From NCBI RefSeq assembly GCF_900324475.1, contig NZ_LT992502.1, positions 4,464,001 through 4,528,000 on the forward strand: DNA of 64,000 nucleotides, given 5' to 3'. Position 1 is the stretch's first letter. Each line of letters begins with the position of its first letter. The position numbers and the translations under genes are program-made. The stretch comes from Enterobacter bugandensis. GTDB taxonomy: Bacteria > Pseudomonadota > Gammaproteobacteria > Enterobacterales > Enterobacteriaceae. Of this stretch, positions 52,343 through 62,929 are shown one piece after another. The notes under the pieces were generated by a model. The model worked only from the letters and a program-made list of their open reading frames with translations. It did no database searches and had not been told where the DNA came from.

Positions 52343-53418
52343 GCGTTGTCTCCTGAAGCGATACGCAGCGCGCGGTGCCACGGCGTGAGGTAATTCGGGC
52401 TGAAAAAGTCGATGCTATTTTTATCCACCAGCGTGAGCTGGCGTTGTGCTTCACGTACCACTTCGACATTCAGCGCGTCTGAGGTGAACAACACCGGAAT
52501 ATGCTGCTCGGCCATGTCCTGCCAGAACGGGTTTTCACGATTAAGCACGCACGGTACACCCGCCTGAATCAGCAGGCACAGCGTACCAATCCCCTGCTGG
52601 CGAGCAAAGATGAAATAGCCCAGATCGCATTTTCGCAGCAGCGCAAGATAGTCATCAAACTCCAGCTTTTCGCTGAGAATGTGCAGATTTTCTTCGCTGA
52701 ATAACGCAAGCCCCTGCTGGCGAACCTCATCAATGTAGGCGTCGTTGTCGGCGGGATAGCCCATCGGCACCACCACGTTCACCGTGTCGCCAAACTGCTG
52801 GTGTACCGCCCGGAGCGCGGCGACATGTTCGTTACTGCGGTCGCCGGAATTCCCCACCAGCACCGTCAGCTTGCCTTCGCGAACCGCGTCATTCGCCATG
52901 GTGTTCAGCGCCGGATCCATACGGGTTGGGAAATAGAGTAGCTCACCGCGCACGTTAGGGTGCTGCTTCGCAAAATAATTCAGATCGCCACGGGTGGCAA
53001 AAACGCAGCCCACCCTTCCCTGCGCCATGCGACGCAGCGGATAGAAAAGACGGAATTTCCAGCCGCGCGAGACTTCGTAGAGATCGGCTCCCCAGATATG
53101 CCAGCTGCACTGGGAGGGTTTAATTCCCCCGCTGAGCAGAGCCAGCCACAGGCCGGTATTGAACTGCCCGTGGAAAAAGAAACGTTGCTCACGATCCGCT
53201 TTGGCCTTGGCAATAACCGCCTTCGCCAGGGTAGCTTTATCCGGCCAGAAGGTGATTGTCAGCGCCGGAAACGCCGCGCTCAGGCCATTATCCTGACCTG
53301 CAACCATAAACTCGCGCGCATCAGGATTGCCCGATGCCAGCTCGTCGTTGAAGAACCGCAAAACGGTCTGGTTATGGTGTGGGATATCCGATCCCAGAAT
53401 GTGAATCAGTGCAGTCAT
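52339..53418 (-). CDS. wecF: TDP-Fuc4NAc:lipid II transferase WecF
   Basis: A 359-residue GT56 transferase adding 4-acetamido-4,6-dideoxygalactose to lipid II, completing the ECA trisaccharide (lipid III). It starts [16 protein letters not shown] as in the family. It overlaps wzxE and wzyE by 4 bp each, so all three are translationally coupled. The product depends on TDP-Fuc4NAc, whose first two synthesis genes are absent from this operon. Confidence 0.96.
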   Translation of the reverse strand: MTALIHILGSDIPHHNQTVLRFFNDELASGNPDAREFMVAGQDNGLSAAFPALTITFWPDKATLAKAVIAKAKADREQRFFFHGQFNTGLWLALLSGGIKPSQCSWHIWGADLYEVSRGWKFRLFYPLRRMAQGRVGCVFATRGDLNYFAKQHPNVRGELLYFPTRMDPALNTMANDAVREGKLTVLVGNSGDRSNEHVAALRAVHQQFGDTVNVVVPMGYPADNDAYIDEVRQQGLALFSEENLHILSEKLEFDDYLALLRKCDLGYFIFARQQGIGTLCLLIQAGVPCVLNRENPFWQDMAEQHIPVLFTSDALNVEVVREAQRQLTLVDKNSIDFFSPNYLTPWHRALRIASGDNA

Positions 53419-54665
53419 GCGCGTTTACGCCACAATAAAAATACGCCGCAGCAGGCAGCGAAATAAACGATATAGGTTGCCATGTAGGCCTGAGCCGCCC
53501 CCAGCGCGCCGTGCGCGGGTATCAGCCAGTGCGAGAACGACGTCAGTAATACAAACTGGCTAACCTCCGCCAGGATATACAGCCGCAGGGACGCTTTTGC
53601 TATCACCAGATAGCCGAAAACGTAAGCTCCCACTTTCAGCACATCCCCTACCAGCTGCCAGGCAAAGAGATCGCGCATGGCGGTGAACTTTGCCGAGAAC
53701 AGCAGCCAGATGGCAACATCGCGCAATAACCAGACGGTAAAGCTGGCAGCTGCAACCGCCGGCAACACGAAGCGCAGCGATCGGAAAATCTCGCGGGTAA
53801 TATCCTGCCTGGACGTCAGACGCGATAATGTTGGCAGCAAATAAACGCTAAAGGAAGCCGTTATAAACTGGAGGTAGGCGTCGGAAATGCTGCTTACGCC
53901 CTGCCAGATCCCCACCTCATCCCAGCTGTAATGCGCCGCCAGCAGGTTTCGCATCATCACGTAGGCCACCGGCAGCGTGACGGAAGTAATGAGCGCCATC
54001 AGGGTAAACTTACCCAACTGGCTGGCAAGCACTTTATCCCATTGCGGTTTCAGGTAGCTCAGCGGAATGACGCCCCGCCGCATCAGCATAAGCGCCGCAG
54101 GCACAACAACCAGTGCCGGAACCAGCGCCAGCCCAAGCAGTGCGCCTTCATAGCCACCCAGGCGGTAGCAGAAATAATAGGCAATCACGCCGATGACGCT
54201 ACCCAGGATGAGCGCAAGCGCGTTCCCTGCAGCATCGCGAAAACCTTTCATCAGCGCCAGTAGCAGGTTAGCCCAGGCAATGCCCATCTGGACCAGCGCG
54301 ACCAGACGCACCAGTCCCTGATAATGGGTGTGCCCGAACAATCCCTGGCTAATGGGCGCCGCGGCCAGCAGAAACACAATCGCCAGCAGGGTCGAAAAAC
54401 CCGTGACCATTGCCGACGCGGTGCCCACTACCCTGCGAAGCTGGGCCGCATCATCATGATACTGAGCAACGTATTTGGTCACGCCGTTGAAGATTCCGGC
54501 ACCGGCCAGCACCCCAAGGACGGTAACAAGCTGGCGGAAGTTGCCCGCCAGCCCGACGCCTGAGGGGCCGAATGAGACGGCCAGCAGCTTGACGACCAGC
54601 AGTCCGGCACCAATTTTTACAAGCGTGGACGCGGCGGTCCACACCGATGCTTTTGCCAGAGACAT
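53415..54665 (-). CDS. wzxE: ECA lipid III flippase WzxE
   Basis: A 416-residue polysaccharide transporter family flippase with about twelve helices that turns lipid III to the periplasmic side. It begins [24 protein letters not shown], typical of Wzx proteins. One base separates it from wecE and it overlaps wecF by 4 bp. Confidence 0.96.
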   Translation of the reverse strand: MSLAKASVWTAASTLVKIGAGLLVVKLLAVSFGPSGVGLAGNFRQLVTVLGVLAGAGIFNGVTKYVAQYHDDAAQLRRVVGTASAMVTGFSTLLAIVFLLAAAPISQGLFGHTHYQGLVRLVALVQMGIAWANLLLALMKGFRDAAGNALALILGSVIGVIAYYFCYRLGGYEGALLGLALVPALVVVPAALMLMRRGVIPLSYLKPQWDKVLASQLGKFTLMALITSVTLPVAYVMMRNLLAAHYSWDEVGIWQGVSSISDAYLQFITASFSVYLLPTLSRLTSRQDITREIFRSLRFVLPAVAAASFTVWLLRDVAIWLLFSAKFTAMRDLFAWQLVGDVLKVGAYVFGYLVIAKASLRLYILAEVSQFVLLTSFSHWLIPAHGALGAAQAYMATYIVYFAACCGVFLLWRKRA

Positions 54666-54666
54666 A

Positions 54667-55797
54667 TCAGCCGAAATAGCTCAGAAGGGTATTGATCACC
54701 GTACGCTGGTTAACTGGCGCGAGGTTGAAGAACAGTGGCAGGCGAAGCAAACGCTCACTTTCTTTCGTGGTGTAACGGTCTTCCCCTGCGAAAATCCCAA
54801 ACGCTTCGCCCGCCGGGCTGGAGTGCAGCGGAATATAGTGGAAGACCGCCATAATTTCGGCCTCTTTCAGCCAGGCGATGAGCTGGCTGCGATCGTCGTT
54901 ATCGCGCAGCTTGATGTAAAACATGTGCGCGTTGTGGACGCAATCGGCCGGAATGGTTGGCAGCTCAATACGTCCGGCTTTTGCCAGCGGCTCAAGCGCA
55001 TCGTAATAGGTTTGCCACAGGGACAGGCGCTGGAGATTAATTCGCTCTGCCGCTTCCAGCTGTGCCCACAGGTACGCTGCCTGCAGGTCGGCCATCAGAT
55101 AGCTTGAGCCGATATCGCGCCAGGTGTACTTATCAACCTGACCGCGGAAGAATTGGCTGCGGTTGGTGCCTTTTTCACGGATCACTTCCGCACGCTCAAC
55201 CAGGGCACGATCGTTAATCAGCGTCGCACCGCCCTCACCGCCGGCAGTGTAGTTTTTCGTTTCGTGGAAGCTGAAGCAGCCGATGTGGCCGATAGTGCCC
55301 AGCGCGCGCCCCTTGTAGGTGGACATCACGCCCTGCGCGGCATCTTCTACCACAAACAGGTTGTGCTTTTTGGCGATTGCCATGATGGTGTCCATTTCAC
55401 AGGCCACGCCCGCGTAGTGAACTGGCACAATCGCACGTGTTTTGTCGGTGATCGCCGCTTCAATCAGCGTCTCATCAATGTTCATGGTGTCCGGGCGGAT
55501 ATCCACAAAGACGATTTTCGCTCCGCGCAGGACAAATGCATTCGCGGTAGAGACGAAGGTATAGCTCGGCATGATCACTTCATCACCGGGCTGGATATCC
55601 AGCAGCAGGGCCGCCATTTCCAGCGATGCCGTGCAGGACGGGGTCAGCAGCACTTTAGCACTGCGAAAACGCTGCTCCATCCACTGCTGACAGCGACGGG
55701 TAAAACCGCCGTCACCGCAGAGTTTGCCGCTGCCCATGGCAGACTGCATATAGTCGAGCTCGGTTCCCACGACGGGTGGTGCGTTAAATGGAATCAT
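54667..55797 (-). CDS. wecE: dTDP-4-amino-4,6-dideoxygalactose transaminase WecE
   Basis: A 376-residue PLP-dependent sugar aminotransferase (DegT/DnrJ/EryC1 family) converting dTDP-4-keto-6-deoxyglucose to the 4-amino galactose sugar. The PLP lysine is Lys181 in SFHETKNYTAGGEGG; EDAAQGV carries the PLP-nitrogen-binding Asp. ATG at 55797 (MIPFNAPPVVG) is chosen over a 37-codon extension into wecD. Four bases after the wecD stop. Its substrate must come from a dTDP-glucose dehydratase encoded elsewhere. Confidence 0.96.
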   Translation of the reverse strand: MIPFNAPPVVGTELDYMQSAMGSGKLCGDGGFTRRCQQWMEQRFRSAKVLLTPSCTASLEMAALLLDIQPGDEVIMPSYTFVSTANAFVLRGAKIVFVDIRPDTMNIDETLIEAAITDKTRAIVPVHYAGVACEMDTIMAIAKKHNLFVVEDAAQGVMSTYKGRALGTIGHIGCFSFHETKNYTAGGEGGATLINDRALVERAEVIREKGTNRSQFFRGQVDKYTWRDIGSSYLMADLQAAYLWAQLEAAERINLQRLSLWQTYYDALEPLAKAGRIELPTIPADCVHNAHMFYIKLRDNDDRSQLIAWLKEAEIMAVFHYIPLHSSPAGEAFGIFAGEDRYTTKESERLLRLPLFFNLAPVNQRTVINTLLSYFG

Positions 55798-55801
55798 CTT
55801 G

Positions 55802-56479
55802 TCACCTGTATAACCAGTAGGCGGTGGCGTCGATGTTGGCACCACTCGCAATATAACGTTTAAGCGCGGCGGTGTTGCCCACCTGGGTCGCCACCCGCAG
55901 CGTCTCAACCTGCTGCAGCTGCGCCCAGTGCAGCGCCGCCTGCATGAGTTTCTCTCCCATGCCGCGCCCGGCTAATAAGCCAATACGCGCCTCGCGCTCG
56001 TTAAGCTTGCGCAGCGAGACAAATCCCTGAATCTGGCCGTTCGCTGCACGGAAAATCAGGCAGACGTGGTCAAAGGTACCTTTGACCGCATTCTCTACCC
56101 ACTGGGCATAGAAACGTCCGCTATCGTCAGGCGCATACCAGGGCGTGCGAAAGCGGCTTTGCGCAAACGCCCGGGCCGCCATCTGGCGCAGCACAGGAAT
56201 GTCCTGTTCCGTTGCAATTTCCGCGCCGGACGCATCGTGCCGGGTGAGGGTGATGGAAAGGTCTACCTCGCCTTCAACCAGTTGAAAACCGTGTTGCTGG
56301 AGCGCGTCAAGCAGGTCGGCACGGTCCGCCGGGATCTTAGCCTGCACGCGCTGCCAGGCGCTGAAGTCCACTTCCTGCAGGGCGGGCGCATTCTCGCGCC
56401 AGCGGACTATCGCCGAGGGGCGGGCAAAAAATGCGCTTTCCCACTCAAGGGATTCCAGCACGCCGTGGAGTGCACTCAA
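55802..56479 (-). CDS. wecD: dTDP-4-amino-4,6-dideoxy-D-galactose acyltransferase WecD
   Basis: A 225-residue GNAT-fold acetyltransferase making dTDP-Fuc4NAc. The C-terminal GNAT half (about 75-225) is well conserved, with [15 protein letters not shown] as the acetyl-CoA pyrophosphate loop and [17 protein letters not shown]. The N-terminal half diverges from E. coli more than neighbouring proteins do. It overlaps wecC by 4 bp, precisely where rffG and rffH lie in E. coli. Confidence 0.94.
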   Translation of the reverse strand: MSALHGVLESLEWESAFFARPSAIVRWRENAPALQEVDFSAWQRVQAKIPADRADLLDALQQHGFQLVEGEVDLSITLTRHDASGAEIATEQDIPVLRQMAARAFAQSRFRTPWYAPDDSGRFYAQWVENAVKGTFDHVCLIFRAANGQIQGFVSLRKLNEREARIGLLAGRGMGEKLMQAALHWAQLQQVETLRVATQVGNTAALKRYIASGANIDATAYWLYR

Positions 56480-57738
56480 CGCCAGACGCCTTTGGTATCA
56501 ACCACATACTGTTGACGCACCGCGTCACCAGGCGTGGCTTTAAACTCTTTATGGTCCACCAGCAGCACCAGCACGTCCGCCGTCGCCAGCGCGTCATTGA
56601 GTGCCGTCAGCGTGCAGTGCCCCGCCAGTTTTGCCGGCAGTTCATGAATATTTGGCTCGACCACCAGCGTTTCGCCCTTATGCCATTCGGCAATCATCTC
56701 AGCAATTTCCATCGCCGGGCTTTCGCGCAGATCGTCAATATTGGGTTTAAATGCCAGACCAAAGCAGGCAATTTTCAGCTCGCTGGCGCGCTTGCCGCTC
56801 TCTGCCAGACAATCCGCTACCGTCGCTTTAACCTGGTTGAGCACCCAGTGAGGTTTGCTATCGTTCACTTCACGCGCGGTGCGAATCAGGCGCGCCTGCG
56901 CCGGGTTCTGCGCCACGATAAACCACGGATCGACGGCGATACAGTGACCGCCCACCCCTGGGCCAGGCTGGAGAATGTTGACGCGCGGATGTCGATTCGC
57001 CAGGCGGATTAACTCCCAGACGTTAATCCCCTGATCGGCACAGATCAGCGACAGTTCGTTTGCGAAGGCGATGTTAACGTCACGGAAGCTGTTTTCCGTC
57101 AGCTTGCACATCTCAGCGGTGCGGGAGTTGGTTACCACGCATTCGCCTTCCAGGAAAATCTTGTACAGCGCGCTGGCGCGTTCAGAACAGACCGGAGTCA
57201 TGCCGCCTATCACCCGGTCGTTTTTAATCAGTTCGACCATCACCTGCCCCGGCAGCACGCGCTCCGGGCAGTAGGCGATGTTGATCTCCGCCTGCTCACC
57301 GGCCTGCTGCGGGAAGCGTAAATCAGGACGCGCATCGGCCAGCCACTGCGCCATCTGCTCGGTAGCGCCGACGGGAGAAGTCGACTCCAGAATTACCAGC
57401 GCCCCTTTCTTGAGCACGGGGGCAATAGATTTTGCCGCCGCCTCGACGTAGACCATATCGGGCTCGTGATCGCCTTTAAAGGGCGTTGGAACGGCAATCA
57501 GGTAGGCATCCGCTTCCACTGGCGTCGTGCTGGCGCGCAGGAAGCCGCCATCAACCGCCTCTTTCACCACGCGGTCAAGATCGGGCTCCACAATATGAAT
57601 TTCGCCACGATTAATGGTTTCTACCGCACGTGCGTTGATATCCACACCAACAACCTGCTTTTGACGGGAGGCGAATGCCGCCGCAGTAGGCAGGCCAATG
57701 TAGCCAAGACCAATGACAGAGATGGTAGTAAAACTCAT
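56476..57738 (-). CDS. wecC: UDP-N-acetyl-D-mannosamine dehydrogenase WecC
   Basis: A 420-residue NAD-dependent UDP-sugar dehydrogenase oxidising UDP-ManNAc to UDP-ManNAcA. The NAD-binding loop is [14 protein letters not shown] at the N-terminus; the catalytic Cys lies in [15 protein letters not shown], and the UDP-binding C-terminal domain starts near 310. It overlaps wecB upstream and wecD downstream by 4 bp each. Confidence 0.97.
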   Translation of the reverse strand: MSFTTISVIGLGYIGLPTAAAFASRQKQVVGVDINARAVETINRGEIHIVEPDLDRVVKEAVDGGFLRASTTPVEADAYLIAVPTPFKGDHEPDMVYVEAAAKSIAPVLKKGALVILESTSPVGATEQMAQWLADARPDLRFPQQAGEQAEINIAYCPERVLPGQVMVELIKNDRVIGGMTPVCSERASALYKIFLEGECVVTNSRTAEMCKLTENSFRDVNIAFANELSLICADQGINVWELIRLANRHPRVNILQPGPGVGGHCIAVDPWFIVAQNPAQARLIRTAREVNDSKPHWVLNQVKATVADCLAESGKRASELKIACFGLAFKPNIDDLRESPAMEIAEMIAEWHKGETLVVEPNIHELPAKLAGHCTLTALNDALATADVLVLLVDHKEFKATPGDAVRQQYVVDTKGVWR

Positions 57739-58865
57739 AGCGATACCCGATTGTGTTTAAGTGCTTGCAAAATACGGCCACAAGCCTGCCCGTCTCCGTA
57801 GGGATTGTGGGCCCGGCTCATCGCCTGATACGCTTCATCGTCGTGCAGAAGGCGCGTGACCTCTTCGACGATGAGCTGTGCGTTGGTGCCGACAAGACGC
57901 ACTGTCCCGGCTTTAACCGCTTCCGGACGTTCAGTGGTTTCACGCATCACCAGCACCGGCTTGCCAAGAGAGGGCGCTTCTTCCTGAATCCCACCGGAAT
58001 CGGTGAGAATCAGCCAGGCGTGGTTCATCAGCCAGACAAACGGCATGTAGTCCTGCGGTTCAATCAGCAGGACGTTTTCGACGTGTCCCAGGATGCGGTT
58101 GACCGGCTCGCTGACGTTAGGGTTAAGGTGTACCGGATAGACAATTTGCACATCGTCGTTCTGCGCGGCGATTTCAGCCAGCGCGTGACAGATTTGCTCA
58201 AAGCCCCGACCAAAGCTTTCGCGACGGTGGCCAGTGACCAGAATGGTTTTTTTGCCGTTATTCAGGAAAGGATAGCGGGCAGCGAGTTCTTTCTGCAGAT
58301 CGCTGTTTGCCAGCACGCGATCGCGTACCCAAATCAACGCGTCAATGACCGTATTGCCGGTCACAAAGATGTTGTTATCGGCGACATTTTCACGCAGCAG
58401 GTTCTGGCGAGAGTTCTCGGTTGGCGCAAAATGGTACATCGCCAGATGCCCGGTAAGCGTACGGTTGGCCTCTTCCGGCCACGGAGAATAAAGATTGCCG
58501 GTGCGCAGACCCGCTTCAACATGGCCGACGGGAATACGCTGGTAAAACGCGGCCAGGCTTGTTGCCATCGTCGTCGTGGTATCCCCGTGCACCAGCACGA
58601 CGTCGGGCTTGAATGACTCCAGGATCGGCTTGAGATCCTGCAGAATGCGGCAGGTTATTTCCGTCAATCCCTGTCCCGGCTTCATAATATTAAGGTCGTA
58701 ATCCGGGACGATGGAAAAGAGGGTTAGGACCTGATCGAGCATCTCACGGTGCTGGGCCGTGACGCAGACCTTCGCTTCAATATCAGGATCGCTGGCCAGC
58801 GCATGAACCAGAGGCGCCATCTTAATGGCCTCCGGCCTGGTGCCAAATACGGTAAGTACTTTCAC
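57735..58865 (-). CDS. wecB: UDP-N-acetylglucosamine 2-epimerase WecB
   Basis: A 376-residue non-hydrolysing epimerase converting UDP-GlcNAc to UDP-ManNAc. Signature pieces are [15 protein letters not shown] at the N-terminus, [26 protein letters not shown] and [30 protein letters not shown] (key residues D, S, E and the allosteric UDP-GlcNAc site region). It is followed by wecC with a 4-bp overlap and preceded by wzzE with a 56-bp gap. Confidence 0.97.
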   Translation of the reverse strand: MKVLTVFGTRPEAIKMAPLVHALASDPDIEAKVCVTAQHREMLDQVLTLFSIVPDYDLNIMKPGQGLTEITCRILQDLKPILESFKPDVVLVHGDTTTTMATSLAAFYQRIPVGHVEAGLRTGNLYSPWPEEANRTLTGHLAMYHFAPTENSRQNLLRENVADNNIFVTGNTVIDALIWVRDRVLANSDLQKELAARYPFLNNGKKTILVTGHRRESFGRGFEQICHALAEIAAQNDDVQIVYPVHLNPNVSEPVNRILGHVENVLLIEPQDYMPFVWLMNHAWLILTDSGGIQEEAPSLGKPVLVMRETTERPEAVKAGTVRLVGTNAQLIVEEVTRLLHDDEAYQAMSRAHNPYGDGQACGRILQALKHNRVSL

Positions 58866-58921
58866 ATCGATTCTCTTCGATTAGGCGATGAAGGCCGCAG
58901 CCTTCATCGTAAACGGCGTTC

Positions 58922-59968
58922 TTAGTTTGTACGACGACGCGTTAACGCCACGCCAGCACCAACGAGTGCACCCACAATACCCCACATGATCATCAGGAAT
59001 GCGCGGCGCGGACTGTCGCGTTTTACAGGTTCTTCAGGCGTTCTCAAATAACGATAGGTCTGAAAACGCGGGTCCAGGGAGGGACCGACATTAAGCGTGT
59101 TAAGCATCGCGCGGTTTTGATCGTAGTCGAGATCAAAATCAGGCCCAACGGCCTGCAGGTTTTCCAGACGCGCCTGCAGCATTGGGCGACCAAGAAGGAA
59201 CATTTCAGAATCAGGCAATTCATCAGCCGGAACATCCGTCTCAGTGCGGGAAATGTTGTGCTGTTCCGCAATTTTCAGCGCCTGCTGAATGTTATGCACG
59301 CGGCGCGCAAAAATGGCGTTTGCCACCTCTTCCTGACGTTTGACCTGCGCCTTCATCTGGATAGTGCGGGCTGCCCAGGCGCCTTTAAGCTCTTCATTCA
59401 GATGGCTTGCGGCACGCTGGCTGGCAAACGCGACGTACTGGCGCAACAGGTTGTTTGCATCCGGTGCGGTTTCGGCAATCAGCTTGACGCTGTCGTTGAC
59501 GTTACGCAGCACGTCGCCCGGCATGAACTGAATATTGTTAATCAGGTCGTCCAGCAGCGCGGCATCGGCTTTGGTGTTATCAACCCGACGCTGCTTGAAG
59601 TAATCCGTCTGGGACCAGAAATCGCGGCGCGTATCCCACGAGGCCAGCTGCATCACAAACTCTTTGTAGGCCTCATCCATAACGGAAGCCTGGTCCGGGG
59701 TGGCAAGGCTGGCTTTAATATCCAGGTTTCGCAGGAACTGCTGCTGGGAGTAGTATCCTCCGAGCATGTTAACCGTGGGTCTGTCCGTGATTGCCGTGGC
59801 GCTCCACTCCTGTTTTGCAAAGAACGTGTAGGCTAGCGCTAACAGTGCAAACCCCAGCGCGATCCCCACAATCCAAAGTTTGCCTGCCCATAACACGCGA
59901 AACAAACCCCGAATGTCCAGTTCATTCTCTGTTACCACTGATTTCGCTCCCGCCAACGGTTGAGTCAT
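58922..59968 (-). CDS. wzzE: ECA chain length modulator WzzE
   Basis: A 348-residue polysaccharide co-polymerase. Two membrane helices (about 30-50 and 322-342) bracket a large periplasmic, mostly helical domain that sets ECA chain length with WzyE. The Pro/Gly-rich segment PVKRDSPRRAFLMIMWGIVGALVG at the second helix is the Wzz signature. ATG at 59968 is preferred over one at 59971 by spacing from GGGA and by family length. It lies 13 bp after wecA. Confidence 0.95.
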   Translation of the reverse strand: MTQPLAGAKSVVTENELDIRGLFRVLWAGKLWIVGIALGFALLALAYTFFAKQEWSATAITDRPTVNMLGGYYSQQQFLRNLDIKASLATPDQASVMDEAYKEFVMQLASWDTRRDFWSQTDYFKQRRVDNTKADAALLDDLINNIQFMPGDVLRNVNDSVKLIAETAPDANNLLRQYVAFASQRAASHLNEELKGAWAARTIQMKAQVKRQEEVANAIFARRVHNIQQALKIAEQHNISRTETDVPADELPDSEMFLLGRPMLQARLENLQAVGPDFDLDYDQNRAMLNTLNVGPSLDPRFQTYRYLRTPEEPVKRDSPRRAFLMIMWGIVGALVGAGVALTRRRTN

Positions 59969-59981
59969 CATAGTCCCGGTT

Positions 59982-61085
59982 TTACTTAGTTAATGTTGTG
60001 TTTTTGCTACTGTTACGTCGCATCCTGCGCTTAATACGTTTAATGAATCGCGCCACCTTCCATGCGCGCTTAATGCAGTAGCCGTAGAGAGAAAATGCTA
60101 GCAAGAACAATACCAACATGGCCCACTCAGGCACAAAGTGCGTATATTCCGCCGTCACGCCAATCCCCGCTAGAATAGCAGCCGCCAGCGTAATAAGCAC
60201 AAATGCCTGCCGGGAAGTGAATCCGGCTCGCATGATCAAATGATGAATGTGCTGACGGTCAGCAGAGAATGGACTCATTCCTTTACGCAAGCGGCGATAC
60301 ATAATCGCAACCATATCCATTAAGGGGATGGCAATAATCCATAGCGCCGTTACCGGGCTGATGGGATGCACATCGCCCTGAGTGGTTTCCAGCAAGATCC
60401 AAATGACAGTAAAGCCGATAAGCGTGCTACCCGCATCGCCCATGAAGACTTTATAGCGTCGGCCCAATGCGCCGAGATTTAACAGGATATAAGGCAGGAT
60501 GGCAGCAATCATGGCGAAACACCACATAGCAAGGCTGTATTGCCCATCGAACCATAAAATGAAACCAATGGCGGCAAATGAGACGCAGGACAGGCCACCA
60601 AGCAAACCATCAATACCGTCAACCATGTTGAACGCGTTAATCGCCACCCACACGGCAAAAAGTGTCAGGAAATAGCCGAATGGGCCGAGTTCCATCTCCC
60701 AGGCCCCGAAAATATAGCCCAGGCTACTCAGGTGCAACTTAGCAAACACCATCATTGCAATAGCGACAGCTGCCTGAACGAAAGCGCGGATTTTGACGCT
60801 GATGTCGTATCTATCGTCCAGCGCACCAATCACAACAAGAACTGTTGAGCATATGAGATAAAGCCTGGCATGCGGAATATAGTAATCTGCAATAGCAAAA
60901 GTGAAGCAGATCCCCGCAAAAACAGAGATGCCACCGACCAGAGGGATCATGCCTTGATGACGTTTACGGAAGTTGGGTTTATCCACTAAGCCCAGATATT
61001 TTGCAACCTTACGTGCCAGAAACAAAAAGCAGGTGGTAAACAAGAAAATACTGGTTAGTTCAGTAAACGTATCAAGTAGGTTCAC
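59982..61085 (-). CDS. wecA: UDP-GlcNAc:undecaprenyl-phosphate GlcNAc-1-P transferase WecA
   Basis: A 367-residue inner-membrane enzyme with eleven helices that makes GlcNAc-PP-undecaprenol (lipid I), the primer for ECA and many O-antigens; tunicamycin-sensitive in the family. Catalytic and metal motifs are ALDDR, NAFNMVDGIDGLLGG and HIHHLIMRAGF. The start is taken as GTG at 61085 (VNLLDTF), matching the family length and the GTG recalled for E. coli; the open frame continues upstream only to a TTG. First gene of the ECA operon; the 240 bp to rho contain its promoter region and the rho terminator. Confidence 0.94.
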   Translation of the reverse strand: MNLLDTFTELTSIFLFTTCFLFLARKVAKYLGLVDKPNFRKRHQGMIPLVGGISVFAGICFTFAIADYYIPHARLYLICSTVLVVIGALDDRYDISVKIRAFVQAAVAIAMMVFAKLHLSSLGYIFGAWEMELGPFGYFLTLFAVWVAINAFNMVDGIDGLLGGLSCVSFAAIGFILWFDGQYSLAMWCFAMIAAILPYILLNLGALGRRYKVFMGDAGSTLIGFTVIWILLETTQGDVHPISPVTALWIIAIPLMDMVAIMYRRLRKGMSPFSADRQHIHHLIMRAGFTSRQAFVLITLAAAILAGIGVTAEYTHFVPEWAMLVLFLLAFSLYGYCIKRAWKVARFIKRIKRRMRRNSSKNTTLTK

Positions 61086-61282
61086 AATGGATGTTCTCAA
61101 CAAATGTTAGTCAAGGAAGTATAACCATCAAGGGGCCGCGCCTGAAGTTATAAAGCAAACCTCTTACAATTCCATTTGTTTATTATTCAAGCTATTAATG
61201 TTTTTACTGTGCGAATTATCTTATTGTCGCACTGACCGGTCAAAATTGGGAGTAGGCGATACTAGCGTATAGTCCATAAAAG

Positions 61283-61309
61283 AAAAACGCCACGTAAAAA
61301 CGTGGCGTT
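61283..61309 (-). terminator. rho terminator
   Basis: Arms AACGCCACGT (61286-61295) and ACGTGGCGTT (61300-61309) with an AAAA loop, followed on the minus strand by TTTCTTTTATGG. It lies 17 bp after the rho stop and ahead of wecA on the same strand. Confidence 0.88.
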
Positions 61310-61326
61310 CGCTGGCTTTATTTGCG

Positions 61327-62586
61327 TTACGAGCGTTTCATCATGTCGAAGAAATCGTCGTTGGTTTTGGTCATCGCCAGTTTGTTAATGAGGAACTCCA
61401 TCGCGTCAATTTCACCCATTGGATGGATGATTTTGCGCAGGATCCACATTTTCTGCAGCTCTTCCTGGGTGGTGAGCAGCTCTTCCTTACGGGTACCGGA
61501 ACGGTTGTAATCGATAGCCGGGAAGACGCGTTTTTCAGCGATCTTACGAGAGAGGTGCAGTTCCATGTTACCTGTACCTTTAAACTCTTCGTAGATAACC
61601 TCGTCCATTTTGGAGCCGGTATCGATCAGCGCCGTTGCGATGATGGTCAGGCTGCCGCCCTCTTCCACGTTACGTGCCGCACCGAAGAAGCGTTTTGGAC
61701 GGTGCAGGGCGTTAGCGTCCACACCACCGGTCAACACTTTACCGGAAGCTGGCACCACGGTGTTGTAGGCACGCGCCAGACGGGTAATGGAGTCAAGCAG
61801 GATGATCACGTCTTTCTTGTGCTCAACCAGGCGTTTCGCCTTCTCGATAACCATTTCCGCAACCTGAACGTGGCGAGATGCTGGCTCGTCGAAGGTAGAA
61901 GCAACCACTTCACCTTTAACCAGACGCTGCATCTCGGTCACTTCTTCCGGACGTTCGTCAATCAGCAGCACCATCAGCACGCAGTCTGGGTGGTTGTAGG
62001 CAATGCTCTGCGCGATGTTCTGCAGCAGCATGGTTTTACCCGCTTTCGGCGGGGCCACAATCAGACCACGCTGGCCGCGACCGATTGGCGATGCCAGATC
62101 CAGGACGCGCGCGGTTAAGTCTTCGGTAGAACCGTTACCACGCTCCATGCGCAGGCGAGAGTTCGCGTGCAGAGGCGTTAAGTTCTCAAAGAGGATCTTG
62201 TTACGCGAGTTTTCTGGTTTATCGAAGTTAACTTCATTGACTTTCAACAGCGCAAAGTAGCGTTCACCCTCTTTAGGAGGACGAATCTTACCTGAAATGG
62301 TGTCACCAGTGCGGAGGTTGAAACGGCGGATTTGGCTGGGGGATACGTAGATGTCGTCAGGGCCGGCGAGGTAGGAGCTGTCTGCAGAGCGGAGGAAACC
62401 AAATCCGTCTTGCAATATCTCCAGCACACCGTCGCCAAAGATATCTTCGCCACTCTTAGCGTGCTGCTTCAGGATGGCGAAAATGATGTCCTGCTTGCGC
62501 ATACGAGCCTGGTTTTCCAGTCCCATATTTTCGCCGAGAGTGATCAGCTCAGAAACCGGCGTATTCTTTAATTCGGTAAGATTCAT
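61327..62586 (-). CDS. rho: Transcription termination factor Rho
   Basis: A 419-residue hexameric RNA-dependent ATPase that terminates transcription. The N-terminal primary RNA-binding OB domain contains GFGFLRS (about 61-67); Walker A is [15 protein letters not shown], Walker [11 protein letters not shown], with the Q- and R-loops in the C-terminal RecA fold. The length equals E. coli Rho. ATG at 62586 is chosen; the frame extends 24 codons into the leader. Rho in E. coli autoregulates by attenuation in this leader, where rhoL lies. Confidence 0.98.
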   Translation of the reverse strand: MNLTELKNTPVSELITLGENMGLENQARMRKQDIIFAILKQHAKSGEDIFGDGVLEILQDGFGFLRSADSSYLAGPDDIYVSPSQIRRFNLRTGDTISGKIRPPKEGERYFALLKVNEVNFDKPENSRNKILFENLTPLHANSRLRMERGNGSTEDLTARVLDLASPIGRGQRGLIVAPPKAGKTMLLQNIAQSIAYNHPDCVLMVLLIDERPEEVTEMQRLVKGEVVASTFDEPASRHVQVAEMVIEKAKRLVEHKKDVIILLDSITRLARAYNTVVPASGKVLTGGVDANALHRPKRFFGAARNVEEGGSLTIIATALIDTGSKMDEVIYEEFKGTGNMELHLSRKIAEKRVFPAIDYNRSGTRKEELLTTQEELQKMWILRKIIHPMGEIDAMEFLINKLAMTKTNDDFFDMMKRS

Positions 62587-62674
62587 AATGGTGTGGGTTC
62601 TTAAACTCGGAGTGATTCTCGAACTTAATGTTGTGAATGGTATGGCAGGGTCATCCATGCCTGTTTAGCGGCCA

Positions 62675-62776
62675 TCACCTCATGTCTGTTCGCTGTCTGG
62701 TCACAGGGAAAGAACGCAGAACTGAAACGACAAGACGGATTGAGTGACAAGCCCGGAATTTAGCCACTTCACGCAT
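62675..62776 (-). CDS. rhoL: rho operon leader peptide RhoL
   Basis: A 33-codon ORF starting ATG at 62776 and ending TGA, 88 nt before rho, the same length and position as E. coli rhoL. The C-terminal part reads FPVTRQRTDMR, recognisably like the E. coli PVTRQRKDMSR ending, while the middle (residues about 10-22) is read in another frame relative to the recalled E. coli DNA. No strong ribosome-binding site is visible. Translation is therefore plausible but unproven. Confidence 0.68.
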   Translation of the reverse strand: MREVAKFRACHSIRLVVSVLRSFPVTRQRTDMR

Positions 62777-62835
62777 TGTTCATGTCAACAAAGGGAAGTA
62801 TCGGGTAAAACAAGATTCAAACAATAGATATGTTT

Positions 62836-62916
62836 AAAACGAAGTCATAGCTAACTTAGCACGACTTCAGCCGGGCGTCCAGAGTTCCACATCATTTAGC
62901 CGGGGGCTCTGGACGC
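62836..62916 (-). terminator. Tandem hairpins after trxA
   Basis: Two inverted repeats follow the trxA stop. The first has 10-bp arms CTCTGGACGC (62907-62916) and GCGTCCAGAG (62875-62884). The second has outer arms GAAGTC/GACTTC (62841-62846, 62863-62868) around an inner GCTAA/TTAGC palindrome, followed on the minus strand by GTTTT. They probably end or stabilise the trxA transcript; the short U tract leaves read-through to rho possible. Confidence 0.62.
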
Positions 62917-62929
62917 ACAGCGGAGAACC

